64,000 bases of DNA from Cohnella sp. SGD-V74 (GTDB lineage Bacteria; Bacillota; Bacilli; Paenibacillales; Paenibacillaceae), in assembly GCF_003001675.1 (NCBI RefSeq), contig NZ_PVYW01000012.1, positions 186,001 to 250,000 of the forward strand, given 5' to 3'. The first letter of the stretch is position 1; the number at the start of each line of letters is the position of its first letter. A model generated the notes under the pieces. The model was not told the origin of the DNA. It was given only the letters and a program-made list of their open reading frames with translations, and did not search any database. Below are positions 33,903 to 42,049 of this stretch, piece by piece. Made by a program: the position numbers and the translations under genes.

Positions 33903-34626
33903 ATACATGGTTTTATTGAAGCACGATCTGCGCAATATGGCGAGAGATCCGTTGTTATTGTTTATGCTGATAGGTCCGTTGCTTCTGATTCTGGCCGTCC
34001 GTACGGGCTCGGCTTATGGAACCGACTTGCTGCAATCGGCTGGTTCATTTGATTTGCTGCGTTATACAGATCTTATAACCGTCTTCATGATGCTGCTTAT
34101 TCCGATACTAATCGGCACGATGACAGGGTTGTTTATTCTGGATGAGCGGGATGAACAACTGATTGGGCTGTATGCGGTCACGCCAATCAGGAAGCAGGGA
34201 TACTTCCTATATCGTTTGGCGCTTCCGACTCTTCTCGGTCTGGCGATGTCCACGCTGTTTCTGCTTGCGGGCGGCGTTGCGCAAAGACAGTTTGAAAACA
34301 TGGGAGTTCTGGGCATGCTTGCTCTGGAAGCACCGATATTCGCCTTGTTTTTAGCAACTGCGGCTGCAAATAAAGTGGAAGGGCTTGCGCTTTCCAAAAT
34401 CGTCAGCTTGACGTTGATCGGGGCAATCGTCGCTTATTTTGCTCCCGAGCCTTGGCAGCTGTTAGCCGTGGCGCTGCCGACCTATTGGCCTTCTAAGCTC
34501 TATCTGGAAGGGGCGTCGGTAGGGGGCGATCTTGCGTGGACCACCGCAGCTCTCGTGACAGGTTTCCTATATCATCTGCTGATTCTATACGTGTTGCTGA
34601 GGCGTTTTTTGCAGCGCATTGATTGA
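33895..34626 (+). CDS. ABC-2 exporter permease subunit 2
   Basis: 243 residues with six helices. N-terminal 'LLKHDLRNMARDPLLLFMLI' followed by GPLLLILAVR and 'GTMTGLFILDERDEQLIGLY' with AVTPIRKQGYFLYR are typical of drug-export ABC-2 permeases. The gene ends 15 bp before a strong hairpin terminator. Forms a heterodimeric pore with the previous subunit by inference. Confidence 0.82.
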   Translation: MNRYMVLLKHDLRNMARDPLLLFMLIGPLLLILAVRTGSAYGTDLLQSAGSFDLLRYTDLITVFMMLLIPILIGTMTGLFILDERDEQLIGLYAVTPIRKQGYFLYRLALPTLLGLAMSTLFLLAGGVAQRQFENMGVLGMLALEAPIFALFLATAAANKVEGLALSKIVSLTLIGAIVAYFAPEPWQLLAVALPTYWPSKLYLEGASVGGDLAWTTAALVTGFLYHLLILYVLLRRFLQRID

Positions 34627-34641
34627 CTCGACGTTGAAGGA

Positions 34642-34681
34642 AGACGCCAAGCAGGGAGACATGCTCCCGGGCTTGGCGTCT
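34642..34681. terminator. Bidirectional terminator between convergent ABC operons
   Basis: AGACGCCAAGC (34642-34652) pairs with GCTTGGCGTCT (34671-34681), followed on the plus strand by AGTTTTGTT. It separates the plus-strand exporter from the minus-strand exporter. Confidence 0.85.
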
Positions 34682-34708
34682 AGTTTTGTTAATATGAGAT
34701 TCTATCAG

Positions 34709-36319
34709 CTATCCTTGCAAGTCGCGTTGCCGGAATCCCGACCATCCGATCGTCGCAAGAGCGACAGCCAGCATCGTTAGAAGCAGCAACGGCGGCCATT
34801 CAAATGCAGCGGCGGGCAGTCTCGGAATAGGGTAAAGCGGAGAGAGGCTCATTATCCAGTCCGGCAATTGCAAAATCCCCCCCAGATAGACCGCGAAGAA
34901 GGAGTAAACTACGGTAATCCAGCTTAATGCAGCCGCTCTCGGCAGCCAACCCGTCAGTGCGGCGGCCATTCCGACGGCAACCCACAGCGCAGGAATGAAA
35001 TTTAACCCTGCAACAATCAGAGCGGGCAAATAGGCGGAGTCGTTCATACTTTGGCTTCCCGTGAGCCCCATTCCTAGTCCGGCCATGAACATCAGTACGA
35101 TGCTGCTTGCAACGGCGAGGAGGAGATAGCTGCCGAGCAAGCGAGAGCGGGAGAGCGCTCCCGACAGGAGCGCATCCACTCGTCCCGCGTTCTCTTCGCT
35201 GCGCAGCTTCAGGAAGCTTTGCAGAGCCGGGATCGTTGCCAGGATGGCGGTCACGGTCATGAACATGCCTGCAATATTGTCCGCGAACGAGGCGCTGCCC
35301 GCTTCCGGGAGCATTTCACCGATCGTTTCTCCCATGGAGCCCATCATCTCCTCGGCTTCTCCGATGAAGGAACCGTAGGACATACCGAATACTAACATGG
35401 CCAGGCTCCAGATGATCAGATTTATCCGTTGAAGACGGAAAGCGAGACCAATCGGCGAAGTCAATGCTTTGGAAGCTTCGCTGCGGCCCCGCCTCGGGCG
35501 CATCAGACCGGCTCCGACATCGCGTCTGACGCTTAGCGGATAAGCAATGACGATGAGCAGCGTTGTCAATCCCGCGCTAAGCAGGAGCGGCACCCACTTG
35601 TTGTCGACATAAGCGGAAGTCTGCTGAGCCCAGCCGATGGGCGACAACCAGGAGAGGGCATTATTCCCGATATCTCCGACTGCCCGAAGACAGTAGGCAG
35701 CCACGAGAACTCCGGCGCTCAGACCGGTCGCTCCGCGCGCATGCTCCATGAACTGAACCAGTACAATGGCGATAGCCGCAAAGACGATGCCGATGGAACC
35801 AAGGGCGGCAGCGAACAGAAAGGAGCCTTTCCAGGTAACGGACTCGATCCCCATCGCGCCCATTCCGAGGGCTAGCAGAAGGGCGAAGATGACATTAACG
35901 CTGCCGACTAGAAGAAGAGCTGCGGTCGTGTTGGCATGACGTCCCGTAACCGATGCCCTGATCAACTCCATACACCCGGATTCTTCTTCCTTGCGTGTAT
36001 GACGAACGATGAGCATAATGCTCATCAAAGCAACGGCAATTCCGGCCATGCCAAGCATTTGATGCGAGATCATTGAACCGACAGTATAATTGTCCAGGTA
36101 GAAATCGGGACCGGTCAGCGCGATACCGGCGGGATTAACCATCGTCGCCGCCATCGTCTGGCGGGCCGTCTCCGTCGGGTACAGCTGTTCGAAGCTGCTC
36201 AGCGTTGCAAGAACGAGCAGAAGGATGCTAACCACCCATACGGGAATCGCGATCCGATCCCGCCGCAGCATAAAACGCAGTAATGCTCCCGTTCCTGCCA
36301 ATGTCTGCTGCCGATTCAT
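34709..36319 (-). CDS. Large ABC exporter permease (polyketide/antibiotic exporter type)
   Basis: 536 residues with about 12 helices in two homologous halves, as in the TnrB3/COG3559 exporters. The first half contains 'IVRHTRKEEESGCMELIRAS' followed by VTGRHANTTAALLL, and the second 'KLRSEENAGRVDALLSGALS' followed by RSRLLGSYLLL; these are the cytoplasmic coupling segments. It overlaps the upstream ATPase gene by 4 bp. It probably exports a hydrophobic antibiotic or lipid; substrate unknown. Confidence 0.87.
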   Translation of the reverse strand: MNRQQTLAGTGALLRFMLRRDRIAIPVWVVSILLLVLATLSSFEQLYPTETARQTMAATMVNPAGIALTGPDFYLDNYTVGSMISHQMLGMAGIAVALMSIMLIVRHTRKEEESGCMELIRASVTGRHANTTAALLLVGSVNVIFALLLALGMGAMGIESVTWKGSFLFAAALGSIGIVFAAIAIVLVQFMEHARGATGLSAGVLVAAYCLRAVGDIGNNALSWLSPIGWAQQTSAYVDNKWVPLLLSAGLTTLLIVIAYPLSVRRDVGAGLMRPRRGRSEASKALTSPIGLAFRLQRINLIIWSLAMLVFGMSYGSFIGEAEEMMGSMGETIGEMLPEAGSASFADNIAGMFMTVTAILATIPALQSFLKLRSEENAGRVDALLSGALSRSRLLGSYLLLAVASSIVLMFMAGLGMGLTGSQSMNDSAYLPALIVAGLNFIPALWVAVGMAAALTGWLPRAAALSWITVVYSFFAVYLGGILQLPDWIMSLSPLYPIPRLPAAAFEWPPLLLLTMLAVALATIGWSGFRQRDLQG

Positions 36320-37233
36320 TTCCGGCCACCTCCATGTGCGCCTGCGGCAGCAGCGCCGCTGCCGTAATGGCGCATGAACAGCTCTTCTAAAGTTGGCGGC
36401 GTGCTCGTCAACGCCTGGATATCAAAGGTGCTTAATACTTGGAGAACATTCCCCATTTGGGAGCTGTCAACCTGGAACTGCGCTTTATTCCCGATTAATT
36501 GAAGGTCATGCACGCCTGCCAAGCGGTCAAGTCCGGAAATGCTCTGCGCGGTCTCCACGACGATAAAGGTTCGGGTCAAATGACGTAACTGGTCAAGGGA
36601 ACCGGATTCGACAATACTGCCGTCGCGGATGATGGCGACTCGGTCACAGAGCTTCTCGATCTCGGCCAGAATATGGCTGGATAGCAGTACGGTTTTTCCT
36701 TGCGCCTTCACTTCCGCTACGCATTTCTGAAAAACAGCCTCCATTAATGGGTCTAATCCGGAAGTCGGTTCATCCAGAATAAACAGCTCGGCTTTGGAGG
36801 AAAAAGCGGAAACCAGAGCAACTTTTTGTCTATTCCCTTTTGAATAAGTTCGGCATTTTTTGGTAGGGTCCAAGTCGAACTTCTCTAATAATTCTTGGCG
36901 ACGCTTACGATCCCAATCCCCGCGCAATCGACCGAAGAGATCAATCGCTTCGCCGCCCGTCAGTGTCGGCCAGAGATTGACGTCTCCGGGGACGTAACTG
37001 ATCCGGCGATGAAGTTCAACGGCGTTTTTCCAAGGATCTTTGCCGAACACCCGGGCTTCTCCGCTTGTTTTGCGCAGCAGTCCCAACAAAATACGAATCG
37101 TTGTGGATTTTCCCGCGCCGTTCGAACCGATGAAACCCAGCACTTCTCCTTCGCGAACTTCAAGATTCAGACTGTTCAATGCCTCGACTTGCCCGTAATG
37201 CTTGGTGAGCTTGCTTGCTTCAATAACCGACAT
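36316..37233 (-). CDS. ABC exporter ATP-binding protein
   Basis: 305 residues from ATG 37233 (GGAGG 6-7 nt upstream); a longer frame to 37278 has no ribosome binding site. Walker A 'GFIGSNGAGKSTTIRILLG', signature 'CRTYSKGNRQKVALVSAF', Walker B 'LFILDEPTSGLDPLMEA' and switch His in 'VLLSSHILAEIEKL' are intact. Drives the large permease. A C-terminal ~80-residue regulatory tail ends 'EELFMRHYGSGAAAAGAHGG', unusually Gly/Ala-rich. Confidence 0.92.
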   Translation of the reverse strand: MSVIEASKLTKHYGQVEALNSLNLEVREGEVLGFIGSNGAGKSTTIRILLGLLRKTSGEARVFGKDPWKNAVELHRRISYVPGDVNLWPTLTGGEAIDLFGRLRGDWDRKRRQELLEKFDLDPTKKCRTYSKGNRQKVALVSAFSSKAELFILDEPTSGLDPLMEAVFQKCVAEVKAQGKTVLLSSHILAEIEKLCDRVAIIRDGSIVESGSLDQLRHLTRTFIVVETAQSISGLDRLAGVHDLQLIGNKAQFQVDSSQMGNVLQVLSTFDIQALTSTPPTLEELFMRHYGSGAAAAGAHGGGRK

Positions 37234-37291
37234 TTCTGAACCTCCATTTTTGGTGAAGCAGTCTGTTTTAACGGTCATGCAGCTCGATGAG

Positions 37292-38689
37292 TTAGCCGAT
37301 CAAAATATGATCCTCCGCATAACCGATTTTCGAGGAACGTTTCTTCTGCGCTAATGCGAAAGCAAGCGTTAGTGGACCGAGACGACCGACAAACATCGTA
37401 AAAGTCACAATGACTTTCCCGGCAGAAGACAATTCGCTCGTTAATCCCATGGAAAGCCCCGTCGTACTGAAAGCGGATGTCGCTTCGAACAGCACTTCCA
37501 GAAAATGATCTTCCAGCATGCCTTCGGAAATCGTGAGCAAGAGTGCGATAACCAGTACTGCAGCCAATGAGCTCATCACGACAGCCAACGCCCGCATGAC
37601 CGTCTCTTCCGTAATTTTGCGTTTGAAAGCATGAATTTGTCCGCCGCCGCGAAAGGTATTCACAGTGGCAAGGATAAGCACGACAAACGTATTGGTCTTG
37701 ATACCTCCCCCCGTTCCTCCCGAAGCCGCTCCGATAAACATAAGGATGATGATAAAAAATTGTGACGCTGCAAGCATATTGCCGATATCGATCGTGTTAA
37801 ACCCTGCGCTTCTGGGTGTCGTTCCTTGGAAGAAGGCAGCAAGTACGCGCTCTCCCGCATCCAATTGACCGAAAGTGGCCGGGTTCCAGCTTTCCAGCAA
37901 GAAGAGAATAAGGAATCCGGCAGCGGATAGAATCGCTGATGCAAGGAGAACGACTTTGGAGTGAAGGGACAGCTTTCTCCAGGAACGCTTGCGAAAGATA
38001 TCCACAACAACCATATAGCCCAGTCCACCCGTGATAAAGAGCAGAATAATCGTCAAATTGACGACGGGATCGCCGACAGAGGAAGATAAGCTGTCGGGCC
38101 ACAAGGCAAACCCCGCATTGTTGAAAGCGGAGACCGAATGAAAAATCGCGTAATAAGCGGCCTGTCCCCATCCCATCTCGGCTTGCCAGCGAATCGTCAG
38201 AATTAGAGCAGCGAACGCTTCGAATGCAAAAGCAATAAGCACCATGTAGAGCGACAGTCTGACCAGTCCTTGAGATGAAGTAGAATGAGTCGTTTGCTGG
38301 ATGATCAGTCGTTGCTTTAAACCGATTCTTTTGCCTAGAATAATGGCTACCATGACGCCGAAGGTCATGAAGCCAAGTCCTCCTACTTGAATCATAATCA
38401 TAATCACGACTTGCCCGAAGGTGGAAAAGATGCTGCCTGTATCGACTACGACGAGCCCGTTTACACAGATGGCGGAGGTAGCCGTAAACAACGAGTCAAG
38501 CAGGCCGATAGATTGGCCTGTTGAGGACGATTGCGGCAAGGTCAGAAGCAGGGCGCCAATCCAGATTAAGCAGAAAAACACAATCAGGATCAGTTGGGGC
38601 GGACTCATTTTGTTTTTTAGCCAGTCAACAAGCATTACGACACGCCCGGAAGCGATAGGATACTTCATACGGTTACCGTTTTCGTTCAT
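37292..38689 (-). CDS. ktrB: K+ uptake channel subunit KtrB (TrkH/KtrB family)
   Basis: 465 residues, eight M1-P-M2-type helices in four repeats, with filter-forming loops 'TSAICVNGLVVVDTG', 'FHSVSAFNNAGFALWP', 'QGTTPRSAGFNTIDIG' and 'TSAFSTTGLSMGLTS', where the conserved Gly of each loop lines the K+ pore. With KtrA it forms a Na+-dependent K+ uptake system in the membrane. It overlaps the ktrA end by 17 bp; GGAGG is only 3 nt from the ATG at 38689, so a downstream ATG (38668) is possible. The gene is in the operon under the c-di-AMP riboswitch. Confidence 0.93.
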   Translation of the reverse strand: MNENGNRMKYPIASGRVVMLVDWLKNKMSPPQLILIVFFCLIWIGALLLTLPQSSSTGQSIGLLDSLFTATSAICVNGLVVVDTGSIFSTFGQVVIMIMIQVGGLGFMTFGVMVAIILGKRIGLKQRLIIQQTTHSTSSQGLVRLSLYMVLIAFAFEAFAALILTIRWQAEMGWGQAAYYAIFHSVSAFNNAGFALWPDSLSSSVGDPVVNLTIILLFITGGLGYMVVVDIFRKRSWRKLSLHSKVVLLASAILSAAGFLILFLLESWNPATFGQLDAGERVLAAFFQGTTPRSAGFNTIDIGNMLAASQFFIIILMFIGAASGGTGGGIKTNTFVVLILATVNTFRGGGQIHAFKRKITEETVMRALAVVMSSLAAVLVIALLLTISEGMLEDHFLEVLFEATSAFSTTGLSMGLTSELSSAGKVIVTFTMFVGRLGPLTLAFALAQKKRSSKIGYAEDHILIG

Positions 38690-39347
38690 AGTCCTCCTCC
38701 AAATGCCGGATGTCTTCGTTACTGCCGATAATGAGCAGAATATCTCCGGTATAAATTTTGTCGTCCGCTTTGGGAGATACGTTCAGATCGTCACGGGTTT
38801 TGATTGCGATAACTGTGCACCCGAACTTGGCACGGATGTTTAATTGCGACAGGGAATAGCCATTCATCGCCGGAGGCGCTTTAATCTCGACCAGATTGTA
38901 CTCTGGAGACAATTCAATGTAATCGATCAGATTTTCGGAACTGAGCTGATGACCGAGTCTCGCGGCCATATCCCGTTCGGGATAGACGATATGATCGGCA
39001 CCGATTTTGCTCAGGACATTGCCGTGCATTTCATTTTTGGCTTTGGCTGTTATTTTGGGAATATTTAATTCTTTTAACAACAATGTCGTTAGAATGCTTG
39101 ACTGGAGATCATCGCCTATAGCGACTATCGCATGCGAGAAATTACGAATGCCCAACTCCTTCAGTGCGGATTCGTCCGTACAATCCACTTGCAGCGCATG
39201 GGTAGCGATGGCTGAGATCTCCTGGACAGGCTGTTCGTTTTTGTCCACGGCCAACACTTCATGACCGTTTTGAATCAAGGTTTTTGTCAAACTTGCACCG
39301 AATCGGCCAAGTCCGATGACGATAAATTGCTTTTTCACTGCCTTCAC
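38673..39347 (-). CDS. ktrA: K+ uptake gating subunit KtrA (RCK protein)
   Basis: 224 residues. The N-terminal RCK_N Rossmann domain reads 'FIVIGLGRFGASLTKTLIQN' followed by GHEVLAVDKNEQP, which binds ATP/ADP (NAD-like); the C-terminal RCK_C domain ('YNLVEIKAPPAMNGYSLSQL') is the usual c-di-AMP-binding part of KtrA-type proteins. It forms the cytoplasmic gating ring on KtrB. So c-di-AMP would act both on this protein and on the leader RNA. Confidence 0.93.
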   Translation of the reverse strand: MKAVKKQFIVIGLGRFGASLTKTLIQNGHEVLAVDKNEQPVQEISAIATHALQVDCTDESALKELGIRNFSHAIVAIGDDLQSSILTTLLLKELNIPKITAKAKNEMHGNVLSKIGADHIVYPERDMAARLGHQLSSENLIDYIELSPEYNLVEIKAPPAMNGYSLSQLNIRAKFGCTVIAIKTRDDLNVSPKADDKIYTGDILLIIGSNEDIRHLEEDYERKR

Positions 39348-39395
39348 TTCCGTTCTTCATAGTCGAATCCTCAATATCGGTAGTTCATTCATTCG

Positions 39396-39794
39396 CTAAA
39401 CGGCCACGATATGAAGATCCGTTTCTTCGATGCGGTTAAGCAATTCATTTACGAAAGAACCATGGGTAATTTCCTGCCATCGCGTTTGACCGGATTGGCC
39501 GATAATCAATTGTGTAATTTGAAGATGGTTGGCCGTCTCCGCGATGATTTCAGAAGCTTTCCGATTCTCGTTCGATTTCACGATAAATGTCGCCCCCCAT
39601 TCCTTGCATTTCAGCTTCCATGCCGCCATCATTTGTTTTTGCTCCGTGTCAAGCGCATCCTCTTGCACAGGAATGACGCTTAATACGAAGAGCGGGCAAC
39701 GAAAAAGTTTGGCCAATTCTCCCCCGCGGCGAATGAGCCGTTCTCCGTTGGGACCGTAGTATACGCAAACCATGAATTTTTCCTTGTTCTCCAT
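39396..39794 (-). CDS. Universal stress protein domain (KdpD-Usp type)
   Basis: About 132 residues from ATG 39794 (AGGGAG 9 nt upstream); ATG 39800 is only 3 nt from it. 'FMVCVYYGPNGERLIRRGGE', 'CPLFVLSVIPVQEDALD' and 'QITQLIIGQSGQTRWQEI' match the Usp domain of KdpD K+ sensors, standing alone. It is the first gene after the c-di-AMP riboswitch, followed by ktrA and ktrB. A role in sensing or tuning K+ transport (KdpD Usp domains bind c-di-AMP in some species) is inferred from location and similarity. Confidence 0.8.
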   Translation of the reverse strand: MENKEKFMVCVYYGPNGERLIRRGGELAKLFRCPLFVLSVIPVQEDALDTEQKQMMAAWKLKCKEWGATFIVKSNENRKASEIIAETANHLQITQLIIGQSGQTRWQEITHGSFVNELLNRIEETDLHIVAV

Positions 39795-39831
39795 AGTCAT
39801 GGACTCCCTTTGTTGAAGTTTTATTTTTGAA

Positions 39832-39873
39832 AAACAAAAAAAGCCTGGCCGCAGAGAAATTCTGCTACCAAGC
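39832..39873 (-). terminator. Expression-platform terminator of the ktr leader
   Basis: On the minus strand, AAGCTTGG-taGCAGA and TCTGC-ggCCAgGCTT form a long stem followed by TTTTTTTG. It lies between the riboswitch and the Usp gene, so it is the likely off-switch at high c-di-AMP. Confidence 0.8.
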
Positions 39874-39918
39874 TTTGGGCTTTGCAATCCGTCGCAAAAC
39901 AAGCCAAAGTTGAAGAGC

Positions 39919-40070
39919 TTTCTCTCCCAAGCGCTGACGAGGTTAGCTGTCGGATTCGGGTTTGAGAGTACCCGTTCTTTCTTTGCAAGAAAGAATTCAC
40001 CCCTGAAGCCGATGATCGGCCTCGATGGTTCCCCCGCTCCTCTATGAAGAGGATTAAGCGTCGATCGTAT
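39919..40070 (-). ncRNA. c-di-AMP riboswitch (ydaO/yuaA family)
   Basis: Read on the minus strand, the leader contains the conserved ydaO blocks in order: CGCTTAATCC, GCGGGGGAACC, CAGGGGTGAATTC, AACGGGTACTC, CCCGAATCCGACAGCTAACC, and CTCGTCAGCGCTTGGGAGAG. This family senses c-di-AMP and typically controls K+ transporters and cell-wall enzymes. Here it precedes usp-ktrA-ktrB and is followed by a strong terminator, consistent with repression of K+ uptake when c-di-AMP is high. Confidence 0.95.
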
Positions 40071-40231
40071 GGAATTGTCGTCCCCTATATTACGCCTGTA
40101 AGATTAAAAAGTAAATCCCTTTTTAACTGTAGAAACAAAGGGGATACGAGATGCTCAGCGATCCGTTGCAGCCGTTCAAATCCAGGCAGCATTTCCATTT
40201 TAGCTCTTGGCATCTCACATTTCGAAAGATA

Positions 40232-40290
40232 TTGACATTGCACCATTTTAGCCTTATTATAAAATAAAAAAATGTTAGTTAGTGCTAACT
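40232..40290 (+). promoter_or_regulatory. Promoter and operator of the TetR gene at 40322
   Basis: TTGACA (40232-40237), 17-bp spacer, TATTAT (40255-40260), then the palindrome AGTTAGTGCTAACT (40277-40290) in the transcription-start region. A related palindrome, TAGTGAGCACTA, occurs at 40927-40938 before the next genes, so the regulator may act on both itself and the downstream genes. Confidence 0.75.
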
Positions 40291-40321
40291 ATAATCGAAG
40301 AATCGAGCTGGGAAGGTAACT

Positions 40322-40909
40322 ATGGAGAATAAGACGACTCTGGACAATAAAGCCAAGTTGATGCATGCGGCGATAGATTTGATGGCTGAAAAGGGCTATA
40401 AGGGCGTATCCACGAAGGAGATCGCAGCAGCGGCAGGCGTCAGCGAGATGACCTTGTTCCGTAATTTTGGCAGCAAGATCAACCTGCTGGACAAGGCGGT
40501 TGACCGTTATCATTACTCGGTGGAAATGACTCAGGTTTTTAACGAGAAAGTGATCGGGGACTTGCGAACGGACTTGCTCATGATTAGCCAAATGTATCAT
40601 GAAATGATGGAGCGCAACCGAAAATTGTTCCTCATTGTATTGAGCGATAACGAATTGGCTGAAATCCGCGAAAAGGCGCAGAAGCATCCTCGGAAGCTAC
40701 TGGAGCTATTGACGAATTATTTTATAGACATGCAGCAGAAAAATAAAATGATTTCAACCGATGCGCAGATGCAAGCGATCACTTTCATGTGGATGAATTA
40801 CGGGGCATTTGTTTCTCAGCTGTTTGTTAGGTCTGAGATTACGCCAATATCTAAGCAAGACTTTATAAGATCGAGTACCGATTTGTTCGTTAGGGCGCTA
40901 AGCCCTTAA
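40322..40909 (+). CDS. TetR-family transcriptional regulator
   Basis: 195 residues. HTH: 'KLMHAAIDLMAEKGYKGVST' followed by KEIAAAAGVSEMTLFRNFGS. The C-terminal domain is of TetR_C type, with 'MSLVQVF'-like helices; a ligand cannot be inferred. AAGG lies before ATG. A strong promoter with a palindromic operator precedes it, suggesting autorepression; an SRPBCC protein and a VOC enzyme follow in the same direction and may be its targets. Confidence 0.9.
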   Translation: MENKTTLDNKAKLMHAAIDLMAEKGYKGVSTKEIAAAAGVSEMTLFRNFGSKINLLDKAVDRYHYSVEMTQVFNEKVIGDLRTDLLMISQMYHEMMERNRKLFLIVLSDNELAEIREKAQKHPRKLLELLTNYFIDMQQKNKMISTDAQMQAITFMWMNYGAFVSQLFVRSEITPISKQDFIRSSTDLFVRALSP

Positions 40910-40964
40910 TTTTTCGAAGTGTAGATAGTGAGCACTAACAAACAATGCGGCAGAGGTGACCATA

Positions 40965-41432
40965 ATGAAGCATCGGAATATGGAATCGCGAAAGCTTGTA
41001 GGTCAAACAGCAGATGCAGGTTTCCAAGTTGGTGTCAGGAGGACGTTCCCCATCTCACCGGAAAAGGTATGGTCGTTTCTAACCTCGCCCGAAGGGACAA
41101 AATTGTGGCTTGGAAACGTATCGCCTCCTGCATTTAACGAGGGAGAGATCTTTGCATCCGAAGAGGGGATTTCGGGCGAGCTTCGGGTAGTAAAGCCTTT
41201 GCGGCAGCTTCGCTTAAAGTGGGGCAGGAAGGATTGGGCGAAGCCGTCCACGCTGCAAATTCGGCTTTTATCCAGTCATCCCGATCGAACAACGATCAGC
41301 TTCCATCAAGAGAATTTGGATCATCCGAACACGCGGGAACAAATGAAGCTGCATTGGGAGAACGTTCTGAACAACATTTGGCAGAAAACAAGCACCGTAA
41401 ACGATGAAGAGGAGATGGATAAGCATGAATAA
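40965..41432 (+). CDS. SRPBCC-domain protein (AHSA1-like)
   Basis: 155 residues from ATG 40965 (GAGGTG 7 nt upstream). 'VRRTFPISPEKVWSFLTSPE' followed by GTKLWLGNV, and 'TREQMKLHWENVLNNIWQKT', are the start and end helices of the START-like/AHSA1 fold, a hydrophobic-ligand pocket. The role is unknown; these proteins often pair with regulators. Its stop overlaps the next gene's start region (VOC protein at 41425), so the pair is co-translated. Confidence 0.85.
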   Translation: MKHRNMESRKLVGQTADAGFQVGVRRTFPISPEKVWSFLTSPEGTKLWLGNVSPPAFNEGEIFASEEGISGELRVVKPLRQLRLKWGRKDWAKPSTLQIRLLSSHPDRTTISFHQENLDHPNTREQMKLHWENVLNNIWQKTSTVNDEEEMDKHE

Positions 41433-41805
41433 ATTCAGCCATATCGATCTTAGAGTGAACGATTTGGAGAGCACCTTGCCTTTCTATGAAAAGCTTCTTC
41501 CTGAGTTAGGTTTTACGCGAACCTTTCACAGCTTGAATTGGAAGGTATTCGCCGCCGAGGGGGAATTGCCTAGCGCCGCTTATTTTGCGATTACGGAGGA
41601 CCGGGAACATAAGCCGAATCCCAATCTGATTGGTTTCTGGGCGAATGATCAGGCTGAAGTCGATCATATTGCGAAACTGGTCCGGGAAAATGGCGGCACG
41701 ATCAACGACGGTCCCCGGTTATTCCCGATTAGCCCAACGTATTACGCAGTCTATTTTGAAGATCCTTGCGGAAATAAATATGAATTGGTTCATCGTTTGA
41801 ATTAG
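41425..41805 (+). CDS. VOC-superfamily protein (glyoxalase/bleomycin-resistance fold)
   Basis: 126 residues. 'FSHIDLRVNDLESTLPFYEK' and the C-terminal 'YYAVYFEDPCGNKYELVHRL' show the paired beta-alpha-beta-beta-beta modules with candidate metal ligands His (SHIDL), and Glu in YELVH. GAGGAGATGG precedes the ATG, which lies inside the SRPBCC gene's end. A 78-bp piece of a closely related gene (two mismatches) recurs at 44686-44763. The substrate is unknown (metalloenzyme or drug-binding protein). Confidence 0.85.
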   Translation: MNKFSHIDLRVNDLESTLPFYEKLLPELGFTRTFHSLNWKVFAAEGELPSAAYFAITEDREHKPNPNLIGFWANDQAEVDHIAKLVRENGGTINDGPRLFPISPTYYAVYFEDPCGNKYELVHRLN

Positions 41806-41832
41806 TGTTGGCTAGTAAAGACAAAAGGCAAA

Positions 41833-41984
41833 TTGCATGAATGAAACCGTCATGATAGGATTAGGATAGAAAAAGGAGCCGGATGGCCGTCCGACTCCCC
41901 GTACAACATATTTGGATGGGAAACCTCCAAAGAATTAGAGCAAATAACCCGTTCTCTTGGCCGTTAACCTGGGCGGGTTATTTT
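41833..41984 (+). ncRNA. Type I antitoxin RNA gene, second copy
   Basis: TTGCAT (41833-41838), 17 bp, TAGGAT (41856-41861) form the promoter, followed by AGAAAAAGGAGCCGGA, GTACAACAT, the AACCTCCA stretch and the terminator AAATAACCCG...CGGGTTATTTT (41942-41984). All of these features match, in order and spacing, the intact locus at 61835-61984. The RNA would be ~115 nt. The toxin it should silence is truncated, so this is an orphan antitoxin. Confidence 0.65.
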
Positions 41985-42049
41985 CGTATACGCAGATAAG
42001 TAAGCAATGCCAGCAAAAACATGCCGAGCATGATCACTTCTGTTAATGG
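41978..42049 (-). pseudogene. Truncated holin-like type I toxin overlapping the MFS gene end
   Basis: On the minus strand the frame PLTEVIMLGMFLLALLTYLR followed by IRK and a stop corresponds to the toxin at 61975-62055 (SLTEVIMLGMFLLTLLTFTN). The start codon and Shine-Dalgarno are missing: the homology ends at GTTAA, where the MFS exporter gene (42043) begins its 3' end, so the MFS stop codon sits inside the toxin remnant. No initiation signal remains. Confidence 0.7.
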
